A DNA stretch of 45,579 bases from Candidatus Rokuibacteriota bacterium (lineage in GTDB: Bacteria > Methylomirabilota > Methylomirabilia > Rokubacteriales > CSP1-6). Every line of letters begins with the position of its first letter. The stretch's first letter is position 1. The stretch spans positions 1 to 45,579 of the forward strand of contig JAHFDK010000019.1 of NCBI GenBank assembly GCA_023249095.1. Reading direction: 5' to 3'. The position numbers and the translations under genes are program-made. The notes below the pieces were generated by a model, which saw only the letters and a list, made by a program, of their open reading frames with translations, was not told where the DNA came from and did no database searches. This document shows positions 8,862-17,382 of the stretch, piece by piece.

Positions 8862-10172
8862 ATGAAGCGCCGGGTCCGCGCCGTCGCAGGGCTGGCGGCC
8901 CTGCTCCTCGTCGTCCTTCCGACCGCGGCACTCGCGAAGACCGAGATCCACCTCTGGCACGCGATGGGCGGACAGCTCGGGGAGACCGTCAACGAGCTCG
9001 TCAAGCAGTTCAACCAGAGCCAGGCGGACTTCGAGGTCAAGCCGTTGAACAAGGGGACGTACCCCGAAGTTCTCACCGGCGCCATCGCAGCCTACCGGCA
9101 GAAAAACCCGCCCCACATCGTCCAGGTCTTCGACGTCGGCACCCAGACCATGCTGCTGTCGGGTGCGATCCATCCGATCTTCCAGCTCATGAAGGAGCAA
9201 GAGATCAAGGTCGACTGGAATGATTTCATCAAGCCCGTGACGGGGTACTACTCCAAAGACGGCAACCTCTACTCGATGCCGTTCAACTCGTCGAGCCCGA
9301 TCCTGTACTACAGCAAAGAGGCCTTCAAGAAGGCGGGGCTCGCCGACAAGCCTCCCGCGACGTGGAAGGACGTCGGCGAGTTCTCGAAGAAGATCACCGC
9401 CGCGGGCGGCGCGAAGTGCGGCTTCACCACGTCGTGGCCGTCGTGGACGATGCTCGAGAACACCTTCCCGTGGCACGATCAGCCGTTCGCCACCAATCAG
9501 AACGGCTACACGGGGCTCGACACCAAGCTCCTGATCAACGGCGAGTTCGGGGTCAAGCACATCGGCCAGCTCGCCGCCTGGCAGAAGGACGGTGTCTACT
9601 CCTACGGTGGTCGCATGGGGCAGCCGGATCCGAAATTCATCAACGGCGACTGCGCCATGCTGATCCAGTCGTCGGCCGTGATCGGCGGCTTCACGAAGTC
9701 GCTCAAGTTCGCGTGGGGCACAGGCCCGTTGCCTCATTGGGGACCTCCGTACAGGAAGCAGAACGCGGTCGTCGGCGGCGCGACCCTGTGGGTGATGAAG
9801 GGGCAGAAGCCGGCCGACTACAAAGGCGTCGCCCAGTTCATGAAGTTCATCGCCGAGCCGCACCAGCAGATGTGGTGGCACGTGACCACGGGATACCTGC
9901 CCATCACACAGACGGCGATCAAGAACCTCGAGGCCGGCTACCACTTCAAGAAAAACCCCGAGCAGTGGACGGCGCTCGGCCAGCTCTCCGGCAAGCCGAC
10001 CGCGAACAGCCAGGGCCACCGGCTCGGGAACTTCGCCCAGATCCGCGAGGCGATCGAGGGGGAGATGGAGAACGTCTTCGCCGGAAAGAAAACCGCCAGG
10101 GAAGGCCTCGACGCCGCGGTGGCGAAGGGCAACGACATCCTGAAGGAGTTCGCGGCCGCCAACAAGCCGTAG
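8862..10172 (+). CDS. ugpB: sn-glycerol-3-phosphate ABC transporter, substrate-binding protein
   Basis: Periplasmic binding protein delivering glycerol-3-phosphate or glycerophosphodiesters to the inner-membrane permease. It has 436 residues, close to E. coli UgpB (438), which it follows along its length: TEIHLWHAMGGQLGE, NKGTYPEVLTGAIAAYR, GYYSKDGNLYSMPFNSS, NGDCAMLIQSSAV, VVGGATLWVM, TGYLPIT and KKTAREGLDAAV. Residues 1-25 are a signal peptide cut after ALA. The ATG at 8862 was preferred to that at 8850, since GGAGG sits five bases before it and the signal peptide then begins MKRR. It is first in an operon with ugpA, ugpE, two phosphodiesterases and glpK. UgpB, AfuA-type and maltose-type binding proteins can be confused, but the family match here is specific. 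Confidence 0.92.
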   Translation: MKRRVRAVAGLAALLLVVLPTAALAKTEIHLWHAMGGQLGETVNELVKQFNQSQADFEVKPLNKGTYPEVLTGAIAAYRQKNPPHIVQVFDVGTQTMLLSGAIHPIFQLMKEQEIKVDWNDFIKPVTGYYSKDGNLYSMPFNSSSPILYYSKEAFKKAGLADKPPATWKDVGEFSKKITAAGGAKCGFTTSWPSWTMLENTFPWHDQPFATNQNGYTGLDTKLLINGEFGVKHIGQLAAWQKDGVYSYGGRMGQPDPKFINGDCAMLIQSSAVIGGFTKSLKFAWGTGPLPHWGPPYRKQNAVVGGATLWVMKGQKPADYKGVAQFMKFIAEPHQQMWWHVTTGYLPITQTAIKNLEAGYHFKKNPEQWTALGQLSGKPTANSQGHRLGNFAQIREAIEGEMENVFAGKKTAREGLDAAVAKGNDILKEFAAANKP

Positions 10173-10176
10173 TCGA

Positions 10177-11061
10177 ATGAAGCGGTCCGTCTTCAGGAAC
10201 CGGGCGCTGCCGTACCTGCTCGTCCTACCGCAGATCGCGGTGACCGTGGTGTTCTTCTTCTGGCCCGCCTTCGAGTCGCTGCGCCTGAGTCTCTTCCGGA
10301 CCTCGCCCTTCGGCGACAAGACCTCGTTCGTCGGGCTCGAGAACTTCCGGAAGCTCCTGACGACGCCCGAGTACTACCAGTCGATCGCGAACACGTTCGT
10401 GTTCGCCTCCGGGGTCACGGCGATCGGGCTCGGCGCCGGCCTCTTCGTCGCGGCGCTGGCCACGCAGAAGATCCGCGGGCTCGCCGCCTACCGCACGGCC
10501 GTTCTCTGGCCGTACGGGATCGCGCCGCCGATCGCCGGGATCATCTTCCTCTTCATCTTCCACCCCTCCTACGGCGTGCTGCCGTACTGGCTCGGGTTCG
10601 TGACCAGCTACGAGTTCAACTGGCTGCTGAAGGGGTGGGTGGCCATGGCCCTCGTGATTCTCGCGACGGCGTGGACCCACGTCGGCTACAACATCGCGTT
10701 CTTCCTGGCCGGGCTGCTCGCCATCCCGACCTCGGTCCTCGAGGCCGCCAGCGTGGACGGCGCCGGCGCCATCCGGCGCTTCCGGTCGATCATCTTCCCG
10801 CTCCTCTCGCCGATCACCTTCTACCTGCTCGTGGTCAACCTGATCTTCTCGTTCTTCGGCTCGTTCGGCGTGATCCACGCCGTGACCCAGGGGGGTCCGG
10901 GCGGCGCGACGGAGATCATGGTCTTCAAAGTGTACAAAGACGGCTTCATCGGGCTGAACCTCGGGTCCTCCGCGGCCCAGTCCGTGCTGCTGATGATCCT
11001 GGTGATCACCCTGACCGCGCTCCAGTTCCGCTTCGTCGAGAAGCGAGTGACCTACTCGTGA
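10177..11061 (+). CDS. ugpA: Glycerol-3-phosphate ABC transporter permease A
   Basis: Inner-membrane permease of the UgpA/MalF class, 294 residues and six predicted helices (first at about 14-34). The cytoplasmic EAA loop that docks the ATPase is EAASVDGAGAIRRFRS, from about residue 188. The start ATG is four bases after the ugpB stop. The N-terminus KRSVFRNRALPYLLVLPQ is typical of the class. It pairs with the next gene to form the transmembrane channel. The cluster has no adjacent ugpC-type ATPase, so the energising subunit must come from elsewhere, possibly the MalK/PotA-like ATPase at 16217. Confidence 0.92.
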   Translation: MKRSVFRNRALPYLLVLPQIAVTVVFFFWPAFESLRLSLFRTSPFGDKTSFVGLENFRKLLTTPEYYQSIANTFVFASGVTAIGLGAGLFVAALATQKIRGLAAYRTAVLWPYGIAPPIAGIIFLFIFHPSYGVLPYWLGFVTSYEFNWLLKGWVAMALVILATAWTHVGYNIAFFLAGLLAIPTSVLEAASVDGAGAIRRFRSIIFPLLSPITFYLLVVNLIFSFFGSFGVIHAVTQGGPGGATEIMVFKVYKDGFIGLNLGSSAAQSVLLMILVITLTALQFRFVEKRVTYS

Positions 11062-11957
11062 GCGCCGGAGGAACATTCGCCGCGCCGGCGCGCGTCGCGG
11101 CGCTCCCTCGCGTCGTGGAGGCGCCGCGGCGGCGAGCGTTCGACTGGGGCAGCGTCGTCGTCCACGCGCTCCTCCTGATCTGCGTCGCCGTCATCGCGTT
11201 CCCGCTCTACTACGCGTTCGTGATCTCCACCCAGACGGTCCAGGAGGTCGTGGCGCGACCGCCGATCTTGCGCCCCTCGGGCCACCTGCTCGAGAACTAC
11301 GCGGAGGCGTGGGGCCGCTCGCACATGCCGCGCCTGCTCTGGAACAGCGCCATCGTCGCGGTCGTGTCGGCCCTCGGCAAGATCGCGATCTCGATGCTCT
11401 CGGCATTCGCCATCGTCTATTTCAACTTCCGGGGCAAGGCCATCGCGTTCTGGATGATCTTCATCACGCTGATGCTTCCCGTCGAAGTCCGGATCATGTC
11501 CACTTACGAGGTGATCGGGAGCCTGGGCTGGCTCGACTCGTACGCGGGGCTGACGGTCCCCCTGATGGCCTCGGCGACCGCCACGTTCCTGTTCCGGCAG
11601 TTCTACATGACGGTGCCCAACCAGCTCGTCGAGGCCGCGCAGCTCGACGGCGTCGGCCCCCTCCGGTTCCTCTGGGCGTTCCTCCTGCCGCTGTCCTGGG
11701 CCAACATCGCCGCCCTCTTCGTCGTGCTCTTCATCTTCGGCTGGAACCAGTACCTCTGGCCGCTGATGATCACGAACTCCGAGGCCATGCGCGTCGTCGT
11801 CATCGGCCTCCAGGACCTGATCCCCCGGACGGGGACCCACGTGCCGGAGTGGAACGTCATGATGGCGGCGGCGATGATGGCGCTGCTGCCGCCGGTGGCG
11901 GTCATCCTCGTCATGCAACGCTGGTTCGTGAAAGGCCTGATCGAGACCGAGAAGTGA
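11058..11957 (+). CDS. ugpE: Glycerol-3-phosphate ABC transporter permease E
   Basis: Second permease subunit of the UgpE/MalG class, 299 residues, six helices. The start is GTG 11058, overlapping the ugpA stop by four bases (GTGA). It yields a proline/arginine-rich cytoplasmic tail of about 35 residues before the first helix, somewhat longer than in E. coli UgpE (281 aa). A later internal start cannot be excluded. The ATPase-docking EAA loop is EAAQLDGVGPLRFLW, from about residue 191. The conserved substrate-channel segment FGWNQYLWPLMIT follows. The protein ends with the typical VKGLIETEK tail, and its stop overlaps the next gene by four bases. Confidence 0.92.
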   Translation: MSAGGTFAAPARVAALPRVVEAPRRRAFDWGSVVVHALLLICVAVIAFPLYYAFVISTQTVQEVVARPPILRPSGHLLENYAEAWGRSHMPRLLWNSAIVAVVSALGKIAISMLSAFAIVYFNFRGKAIAFWMIFITLMLPVEVRIMSTYEVIGSLGWLDSYAGLTVPLMASATATFLFRQFYMTVPNQLVEAAQLDGVGPLRFLWAFLLPLSWANIAALFVVLFIFGWNQYLWPLMITNSEAMRVVVIGLQDLIPRTGTHVPEWNVMMAAAMMALLPPVAVILVMQRWFVKGLIETEK

Positions 11958-12709
11958 CGCGGATCGCGGCCCACCGCGGCGGCGCGGCCCTCTGGCCCGA
12001 GAACAGCCTGCTGGCGTTCCGGAACGCCATGGCGCTCGGCAGCGACTTGCTCGAGTTCGACGTGCACCTGACCCGCGACGGCGGCGTGGCGGTGATCCAC
12101 GACGCGACGGTCGAGCGGACCACCGACGGTATCGGCGCGGTCGCGTCGATGACGGTCGCCGACCTCCGCCGCCTGCGACTCAAGGGACCGGAGGGGACGC
12201 TGACCAGCGAGCGCGTGCCGACGCTCGACGAGGTGCTCGAGGCGGCGGCCGCCTCGTCCGTGCGGCTTCTGGTCGAGGTGAAGGGGCCCGCCCCGCGCGT
12301 CCGCTACGACGGGCTCGTGGAGAAGATCCTTGCCGCGCTGGCGAGCGCCGGATTCCAGGACCGCGCGACGGTCATGGCGTTCAATCCCGACGTCATCGCG
12401 CGCGTCCGCTTGCTGGCGCCGCGCGCGCGGACCACGCTGCTCGTCTCCCGCGGCGGGGTCGAGCGGGCCGGGGCCCGTCCCGAGGCCACCGTCGACTGGG
12501 CGGTCGCCGCCGGCGTCACCGACGTGGGGCTCGAGCACACGCTCGTGGACGAGCGGGTGGTGGCGGCGGCGCGTGCGGCGAAGCTCTTGCTCGGCGTCTG
12601 GACGGTGAACGACGAGGTGACCATGCGCCGGGTGCAGGCCCTCGGCGTCGACGTCCTGACGACCGACCGGCCCGACGTCGCGAAGCGCCTGCTCCGGGGT
12701 GACGGGTGA
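11954..12709 (+). CDS. ugpQ: Glycerophosphodiester phosphodiesterase, cytoplasmic
   Basis: Hydrolyses glycerophosphodiesters such as glycerophosphocholine or glycerophosphoethanolamine to glycerol-3-phosphate and an alcohol. The 251-residue TIM-barrel shows the GDPD residues: H7 (AAHRGG), E34 and D36 (EFDVHLTRDG) and H49 (VIHDATVERTTDG), plus a metal-binding EVKGP segment and the C-terminal VWTVND. There is no signal peptide, so it should act in the cytoplasm on imported substrate, as UgpQ does in E. coli. GTG 11954 overlaps the ugpE stop by four bases. The following gene is a close paralogue with an export signal. The symbol rests on operon position and location. Confidence 0.9.
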   Translation: MTRIAAHRGGAALWPENSLLAFRNAMALGSDLLEFDVHLTRDGGVAVIHDATVERTTDGIGAVASMTVADLRRLRLKGPEGTLTSERVPTLDEVLEAAAASSVRLLVEVKGPAPRVRYDGLVEKILAALASAGFQDRATVMAFNPDVIARVRLLAPRARTTLLVSRGGVERAGARPEATVDWAVAAGVTDVGLEHTLVDERVVAAARAAKLLLGVWTVNDEVTMRRVQALGVDVLTTDRPDVAKRLLRGDG

Positions 12710-13542
12710 CTCGGGCGCTTGTCGCCGTGGCTGGTGCGCTCGGCGTTCTCCTCGCGTTCTCGGCGCTTGCGCCAACCGCTGGCTCGGGGCCGGCGACCCG
12801 CGTTGCCGCGCACCGCGGCGGCGCCGCCCTCTGGCCGGAAAATAGCCTGCTGGCCTTCCGGCAGGCGCTGGCCCTCGGCGTCGACGCCCTCGAGTTCGAT
12901 CTCCACATGACCGCCGACGGCGAGGTCGTCGTCCTCCACGATCCGACGCTCGACCGCACGAGCACCGCCAAGGGCCCGGTACGCGAGCTCAGCCTCGCCG
13001 ACCTCGCCCTGGTGAGGCTCAAGGCGCGCGACGGGACGATCACCGACGAGCGGGTCTCGACCTTTGCGCAGGTGCTCGACCTCGCTGCATCGACGTCCGT
13101 GGAGCTCGTGCCGGAGATCAAGATCGATGCGACGGGGCAGCGCTACGACGGCATCGAAGAGAAGGTGCTGGCCCTGCTCCGATCGCGCGGGCTTCTCGCG
13201 CGGGCGACGGTCCAGGCATTCCAGCGCGAGACGATCCGCCGCCTGCGCGAGCTGGAGCCGACGGCGCGCACGATGTTTCTGGTGACGCGAGGCGACGTGG
13301 AGCGCGAGCGCACGCGGCCGGCCGAGGCGGTGCGGCGCGCGCGCGAGCTCGGCGCGACGGACCTCGGCATGAACCACCGGCTGATCGACGCCGACGTGGT
13401 GTCGGCAGCGCGCGTTGCGAGAATCCGCCTCGCGGCATGGACGGTGAACGAAGAAGCGGACATCCGGCGCATGCTCGATCTGGGTGTGGACATGGTCATG
13501 AGCGATCGCCCCGATCTCGTGAAGCGGCTCCGGGAACGATGA
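12706..13542 (+). CDS. Glycerophosphodiester phosphodiesterase, exported paralogue
   Basis: A 278-residue paralogue of the preceding gene, with the same active-site pattern shifted by 29 residues: H36 (AAHRGG), E63/D65 ([10 protein letters not shown]) and H78 ([10 protein letters not shown]). It also has EIKIDATG and [14 protein letters not shown]. The extra N-terminus ([18 protein letters not shown] then SALAPTAG) is a signal peptide or anchor, so it probably acts in the periplasm and releases glycerol-3-phosphate for UgpB. GTG 12706 overlaps the upstream stop by four bases. The long identical start of the mature domain ([17 protein letters not shown] in both) points to tandem duplication followed by acquisition, or loss, of the export signal. 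It is functionally like E. coli GlpQ, but that enzyme is longer, so no symbol is given. Confidence 0.88.
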   Translation: MTRALVAVAGALGVLLAFSALAPTAGSGPATRVAAHRGGAALWPENSLLAFRQALALGVDALEFDLHMTADGEVVVLHDPTLDRTSTAKGPVRELSLADLALVRLKARDGTITDERVSTFAQVLDLAASTSVELVPEIKIDATGQRYDGIEEKVLALLRSRGLLARATVQAFQRETIRRLRELEPTARTMFLVTRGDVERERTRPAEAVRRARELGATDLGMNHRLIDADVVSAARVARIRLAAWTVNEEADIRRMLDLGVDMVMSDRPDLVKRLRER

Positions 13543-15041
13543 CCGCGCGCCGTCACATCCTCGCCCTCGATCAAGGCACGACCGGGTCGACCGCGCTGGT
13601 CGTCGATCCCGATGGCCGCGTACTCGCGCGGGGCTACGCGGAGCTGCCGCAATACTTCCCGCAGCCCGGGTGGGTCGAGCACGACCCCGAGGAGATCTGG
13701 TCTACCGTCGCGCGGTCGGCCCGCTCGGCGTTGTCCGAAGCCCGGGTCGACGGCGGCGAGATCGCGGCCATCGGCATCACGAACCAGCGCGAGACGACTG
13801 TCGTGTGGGAGCGTGCGACCGGTGCCCCGATCCATCGCGCCATCGTCTGGCAGTGCCGCCGGACGGCGCCCCTGTGCGATCGGCTCCGCGCCGAGGGCGT
13901 CGAGGGCCTGGTGCGCAAGAAGACGGGCCTCGTCCTCGACGCCTACTTCTCGGGCACGAAGATCCGCTGGCTCCTCGACGAGGTTCCCGGGGCGCGCGGT
14001 CGCGCGGAGCGCGGGCACCTTGCCTTCGGCACCGTCGACGCGTGGCTGCTCTGGAAGCTCACGGGCGGCCGCGTCCACGCCACCGACGCGACGAACGCCT
14101 CGCGCACGCTCTGCCTCGACCTCAGGACGGGCGACTGGGACGACGAGATGCTGAAGATCCTCGGTGTCCCGCGCGCGGTGCTGCCCGTCGTGGCGCCGTC
14201 CTCCGGTGTCCTCGGCGAGACGGCGGACCTCGGCTGGCTGCCGCGCGGCGTGCCGATCGCCGGGGTCGCTGGCGACCAGCAGGCGGCGCTATTCGGGCAG
14301 GCGTGCCACGAGCCCGGGGCGGCCAAGAATACCTACGGGACCGGATGCTTCATGCTGCTCAATACCGGGCCCACTCCGGTGGCCTCGTCGCATGGGCTCT
14401 TGACGACGATCGCGTGGCGGATCGACGGGCGGACGACGTATGCCCTCGAGGGCAGCGTATTCATCGCCGGCGCGGCTGTCCAGTGGCTGCGCGACGGGCT
14501 CGGGCTGCTGCGGAACGCGGCCGAGAGCCAAGCGCTGGCGGAATCAGTTCCCGACACCGGTGGCGTCTACTTCGTCCCGGCGTTCGTCGGTCTGGGCGCT
14601 CCCCACTGGGACATGTATGCGCGCGGGACCATCGTGGGGCTGACGCGCGGGACCACCGGCGCCCACCTCGCGCGTGCGGCGCTCGAGGCGATCGCCTTCC
14701 AGAGCCGCGACGTCCTGGAAGCGATGGCGGCGGACGCCGGGATCGCGGTCCGGGAGCTGCGCGTGGACGGGGGCGCCGCCGCCAACGACTTCCTGTGTCA
14801 GTTCCAGGCCGACGTCATGTGCGTCGCCGTGCTGAGGCCCCGCGTCATCGAGACGACGGCGCTCGGCGCCGCCTACCTGGCGGGGCTGGGCGCGGGCGTC
14901 TGGCGCTCGCTGGATGACGTCGGACGGCGCTGGACCCTCGAGCGGAGGTTCGAACCTCTTCCGGACGATCGGGCACGGACGGCGCGTTACGATGGCTGGC
15001 GGCGGGCGGTGGCGAGGTCCAAAGGGTGGGTGACCCCATGA
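13539..15041 (+). CDS. glpK: Glycerol kinase
   Basis: Phosphorylates glycerol to sn-glycerol-3-phosphate with ATP. The protein is 500 residues (E. coli 502) with the FGGY sugar-kinase fold. The phosphate loop is [14 protein letters not shown] (D11), the catalytic aspartate is D246 in [12 protein letters not shown], and the second FGGY segment includes [14 protein letters not shown] and [14 protein letters not shown]. The start ATG 13539 overlaps the preceding stop by four bases; a longer open frame from 13437 is only a shadow of the phosphodiesterase. Together with glpD it turns glycerol from any source into dihydroxyacetone phosphate. No glycerol facilitator gene (glpF) lies nearby. The next gene, with its own ribosome site, is 13 bases away, so the second transporter may belong to the same transcript. 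Confidence 0.97.
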   Translation: MTARRHILALDQGTTGSTALVVDPDGRVLARGYAELPQYFPQPGWVEHDPEEIWSTVARSARSALSEARVDGGEIAAIGITNQRETTVVWERATGAPIHRAIVWQCRRTAPLCDRLRAEGVEGLVRKKTGLVLDAYFSGTKIRWLLDEVPGARGRAERGHLAFGTVDAWLLWKLTGGRVHATDATNASRTLCLDLRTGDWDDEMLKILGVPRAVLPVVAPSSGVLGETADLGWLPRGVPIAGVAGDQQAALFGQACHEPGAAKNTYGTGCFMLLNTGPTPVASSHGLLTTIAWRIDGRTTYALEGSVFIAGAAVQWLRDGLGLLRNAAESQALAESVPDTGGVYFVPAFVGLGAPHWDMYARGTIVGLTRGTTGAHLARAALEAIAFQSRDVLEAMAADAGIAVRELRVDGGAAANDFLCQFQADVMCVAVLRPRVIETTALGAAYLAGLGAGVWRSLDDVGRRWTLERRFEPLPDDRARTARYDGWRRAVARSKGWVTP

Positions 15042-15054
15042 GAGGAGACGACTG

Positions 15055-16167
15055 ATGAAACGATTCGGGATCCTGGGGCTCGCGGTCCTTCTCGCCGCCG
15101 GCGCGTCTGGCCCGGCCTTCGGCCAGGCGCCGATCGAGAGCGAGCTGGCGTTGATCACGCCCGTGTCGAAGTTCATCCACGACGCGGCGCTCAAGGCGTT
15201 CGCCGACTACGCGAAGGAGAAGTGGAACGTCCCGGTGAAGGTGAGCGCGATCCCGGCGGGAACGCCGGTCGCCTACGGCCGTATCGTCGAGTGGAAGGGC
15301 AAGCCGGAGGTCGACATCTTCTGGGGTGGTGAGTCGGCCCTCTTCGAGAAGCTCGCCGAGCAGAAGCTCCTGCAGAAGGTCGAGATCTCGCGCGAGGTGT
15401 GGGAGGCGATCCCCGCGTCGATCGGCAAGCCCCGGCCCATCCCGCTCAAGGACAAGGACGGCTTCTGGGTCGGCACGGCGCTCGAGCCGTACGGGCTCGT
15501 CTACCACCCCAAGAAGATCCAGCGCCTCGGCATTCCCGAGCTCCGCGAATGGGACGACCTGCTGAACCCGAAGCTCAAGGGCGAGGTCGCCCAGTGCGCG
15601 CCCACGCGCTCCTCGTCGTCGAACGCGACCTACGAAGTGATCCTGTCCATGTACGGGGAGGACAAGGGTTGGGAGTGGCTCCGGAAGCTCGCCGCGAACA
15701 CCGGGCACTTCACTGCGCGGAGCCGCGACGTGCCGACCGTCGTGGCCAAGGGCGAGTACAGCGCCGGCTTCGCCGTCCCGTCGTACATGGCGTTCGAGGA
15801 GAAGCTCGCGGGCTTCGAGCTCAAGTTCGTGGCCCCGAAGAACGCCTTCGTCACGCCCGAGCCCATGGCGATCCTCGCGGGCGCCCGCAATCCGAAGGCC
15901 GCGCGCGCCTTCATCGAGTTCCTCCTGAGCGAGCGCGGGCAGAAGGTCTTCATGGAGCGGGGGCTGTTCCCGATCACGCCGAAGTACAAGGTGCAGGGAC
16001 CGCCGGGCTCGCCCGCCGAGCTGGCGGTGGAGTTCACGGGCGGCGTGCGGTCGTATTTCGAGCGCGAGGTCTCGAACGTCTACGACGAAGACGTCGCGCA
16101 GAAGCGGTCGGACGCGCTCAAGCAGAAGTTCCGCACGGACATCGAGTCGACCTGGAGGAAGCCGTAG
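15055..16167 (+). CDS. ABC transporter substrate-binding protein (AfuA/FbpA class)
   Basis: Periplasmic binding protein of 370 residues. A signal peptide covers residues 1-23 (cut before QAP). The mature protein has the class II fold used for ferric iron, thiamine, 2-aminoethylphosphonate or sugar phosphates; markers are VDIFWGGESALFEKL, LEPYGLVYHPKKI, LRKLAANTGHFTARS and FLLSERGQKVFMERG. The start is firmly set by GAGGAGA six bases before ATG 15055. I do not see the paired tyrosines expected for an iron-binding FbpA near the C-terminus, so an organic or phosphorylated substrate is at least as likely. Its place directly after glpK makes a phosphate ester attractive, but that is inference. It forms an importer with the ATPase at 16217 and the fused permease at 17382. 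Confidence 0.8.
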   Translation: MKRFGILGLAVLLAAGASGPAFGQAPIESELALITPVSKFIHDAALKAFADYAKEKWNVPVKVSAIPAGTPVAYGRIVEWKGKPEVDIFWGGESALFEKLAEQKLLQKVEISREVWEAIPASIGKPRPIPLKDKDGFWVGTALEPYGLVYHPKKIQRLGIPELREWDDLLNPKLKGEVAQCAPTRSSSSNATYEVILSMYGEDKGWEWLRKLAANTGHFTARSRDVPTVVAKGEYSAGFAVPSYMAFEEKLAGFELKFVAPKNAFVTPEPMAILAGARNPKAARAFIEFLLSERGQKVFMERGLFPITPKYKVQGPPGSPAELAVEFTGGVRSYFEREVSNVYDEDVAQKRSDALKQKFRTDIESTWRKP

Positions 16168-16216
16168 CGTCCGTGCGGCCCGAGCCCGGCGTCGTCATGG
16201 AGGACCGGCTCCGACC

Positions 16217-17278
16217 GTGAAGATCAGGCTCCGCCAGGTGCGTAAGCAGTTCGGGAGCGTGACCGCGGTCGACGGCGTGAGCCTCGAGATCGGCGACGGC
16301 GAGTTGTTCACGCTGCTCGGGCCCTCGGGCTGCGGCAAGACGACGCTTCTCCGGCTGATCGCCGGCTTCCATGCGCTGGACGACGGCGAGATCTGGTTCG
16401 GGGACCGGCGCATCGACGGGCTCAGGCCCTACGCGCGTAACATCGGCATGGTGTTCCAGAACTACGCGCTCTGGCCGCACATGACGGTGAAGGCGAACAT
16501 CGCCTACGGACTCAAGATGCGAAAGCTCGACGGTGCCACGATCGCCGAGCGCGTCGCGGCCGGCCTCCGCAAGGTCAACCTGGCGGGCCTCGAGCTCCGT
16601 TATCCCGGCCAGCTCTCCGGCGGCCAGCAGCAGCGCGTCGCGCTCGCCCGCGCCCTCGTGCTGAACCCGGACATCCTGCTCCTGGACGAGCCGCTGTCGA
16701 ACCTCGATGCCAAGATCCGGGTCCAGGTGCGCGCCGAGATCCGCAAGCTGCAGAAGGACCTGGGAATCACGACCGTGTACGTCACGCACGATCAAGAAGA
16801 AGCGCTTTCGCTCTCTGACCGCGTCGCCGTGATACGCGACGGCCGGGTGCTCCAGGTGGCGCCCCCCAAGGAGCTCTACGAACGGCCGGTCGGCCGGTTC
16901 GTCGCCGACTTCGTCGGCACCAATAACTTTCTCTCGGGCACCTGCCGCGAGATCGCGGCCGGCCGCGTCGCCGCGGAGACGGCCATCGGTACCGTGCGGG
17001 GCTCGCCGACGTCCCGGGTCGGCCCCGGCGATCGCTGCGTGCTGGCGGTGCGCCCCGAGAACATCGCGCTCGGGCCCGGCCCCGAAAACACGTTCGAGGG
17101 GCGGGTCGTGCTGGCCGCGTACCTCGGAAGCACGCTGCGGTACGACGTCGAGATGCGCGCCGGCGTCGTGCTCAAGGTGGATGTCGGTGACCCGTGGCAC
17201 CACGAGGTGCTGCCGGCGGGTGCGGCGGTGTGCGTCACGTTCCCGGCGTCGGCGGCGCTGACGCTTCCCGACGAATGA
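16217..17278 (+). CDS. ABC transporter ATP-binding protein (FbpC/PotA class, TOBE domain)
   Basis: Cytoplasmic ATPase that energises import, 353 residues. The nucleotide-binding domain has Walker A GPSGCGKTT (35-43), the Q-loop in VFQNYALWPHMTV, signature LSGGQQQRVALARAL (from about 133), Walker B ILLLDEPLSNLD (about 153-164) and the switch histidine in YVTHDQEEAL (about 190). A C-terminal TOBE-type regulatory domain from about residue 240 contains VLAVRPENIAL. Start GTG 16217. It lies between the binding protein and the fused permease, its likely partners. Since ugpBAE has no ATPase of its own in this cluster, and ATPases of this class can serve several permeases, it could also drive UgpAE. 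Confidence 0.9.
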   Translation: MKIRLRQVRKQFGSVTAVDGVSLEIGDGELFTLLGPSGCGKTTLLRLIAGFHALDDGEIWFGDRRIDGLRPYARNIGMVFQNYALWPHMTVKANIAYGLKMRKLDGATIAERVAAGLRKVNLAGLELRYPGQLSGGQQQRVALARALVLNPDILLLDEPLSNLDAKIRVQVRAEIRKLQKDLGITTVYVTHDQEEALSLSDRVAVIRDGRVLQVAPPKELYERPVGRFVADFVGTNNFLSGTCREIAAGRVAAETAIGTVRGSPTSRVGPGDRCVLAVRPENIALGPGPENTFEGRVVLAAYLGSTLRYDVEMRAGVVLKVDVGDPWHHEVLPAGAAVCVTFPASAALTLPDE

Positions 17279-17316
17279 CACGGCGCCGCGTCGTTTCTCG
17301 GGGAGACCGGGCGAGT

Positions 17317-17382
17317 CGGAGCCGGGTCGCATCTGTCTCAGGCCACCCCCGGTCCAAGCCGGCCTCACGGCACCCGCTACAA
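17317..17382 (-). repeat. 66 bp dispersed repeat, copy B
   Basis: Read on the minus strand it runs TTGTAGCGGGTGCC to GGCTCCG and carries the core ACCGGGGGTGGCCTGAG (17353-17337). It occupies most of the 103-base gap before the fused permease gene. Its terminal A is the first base of that gene's ATG, so the element lies flush against the start codon and replaces any normal ribosome binding site. It matches the copy in the tRNA operon almost base for base over the first 16 positions of the terminus. Confidence 0.85.
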
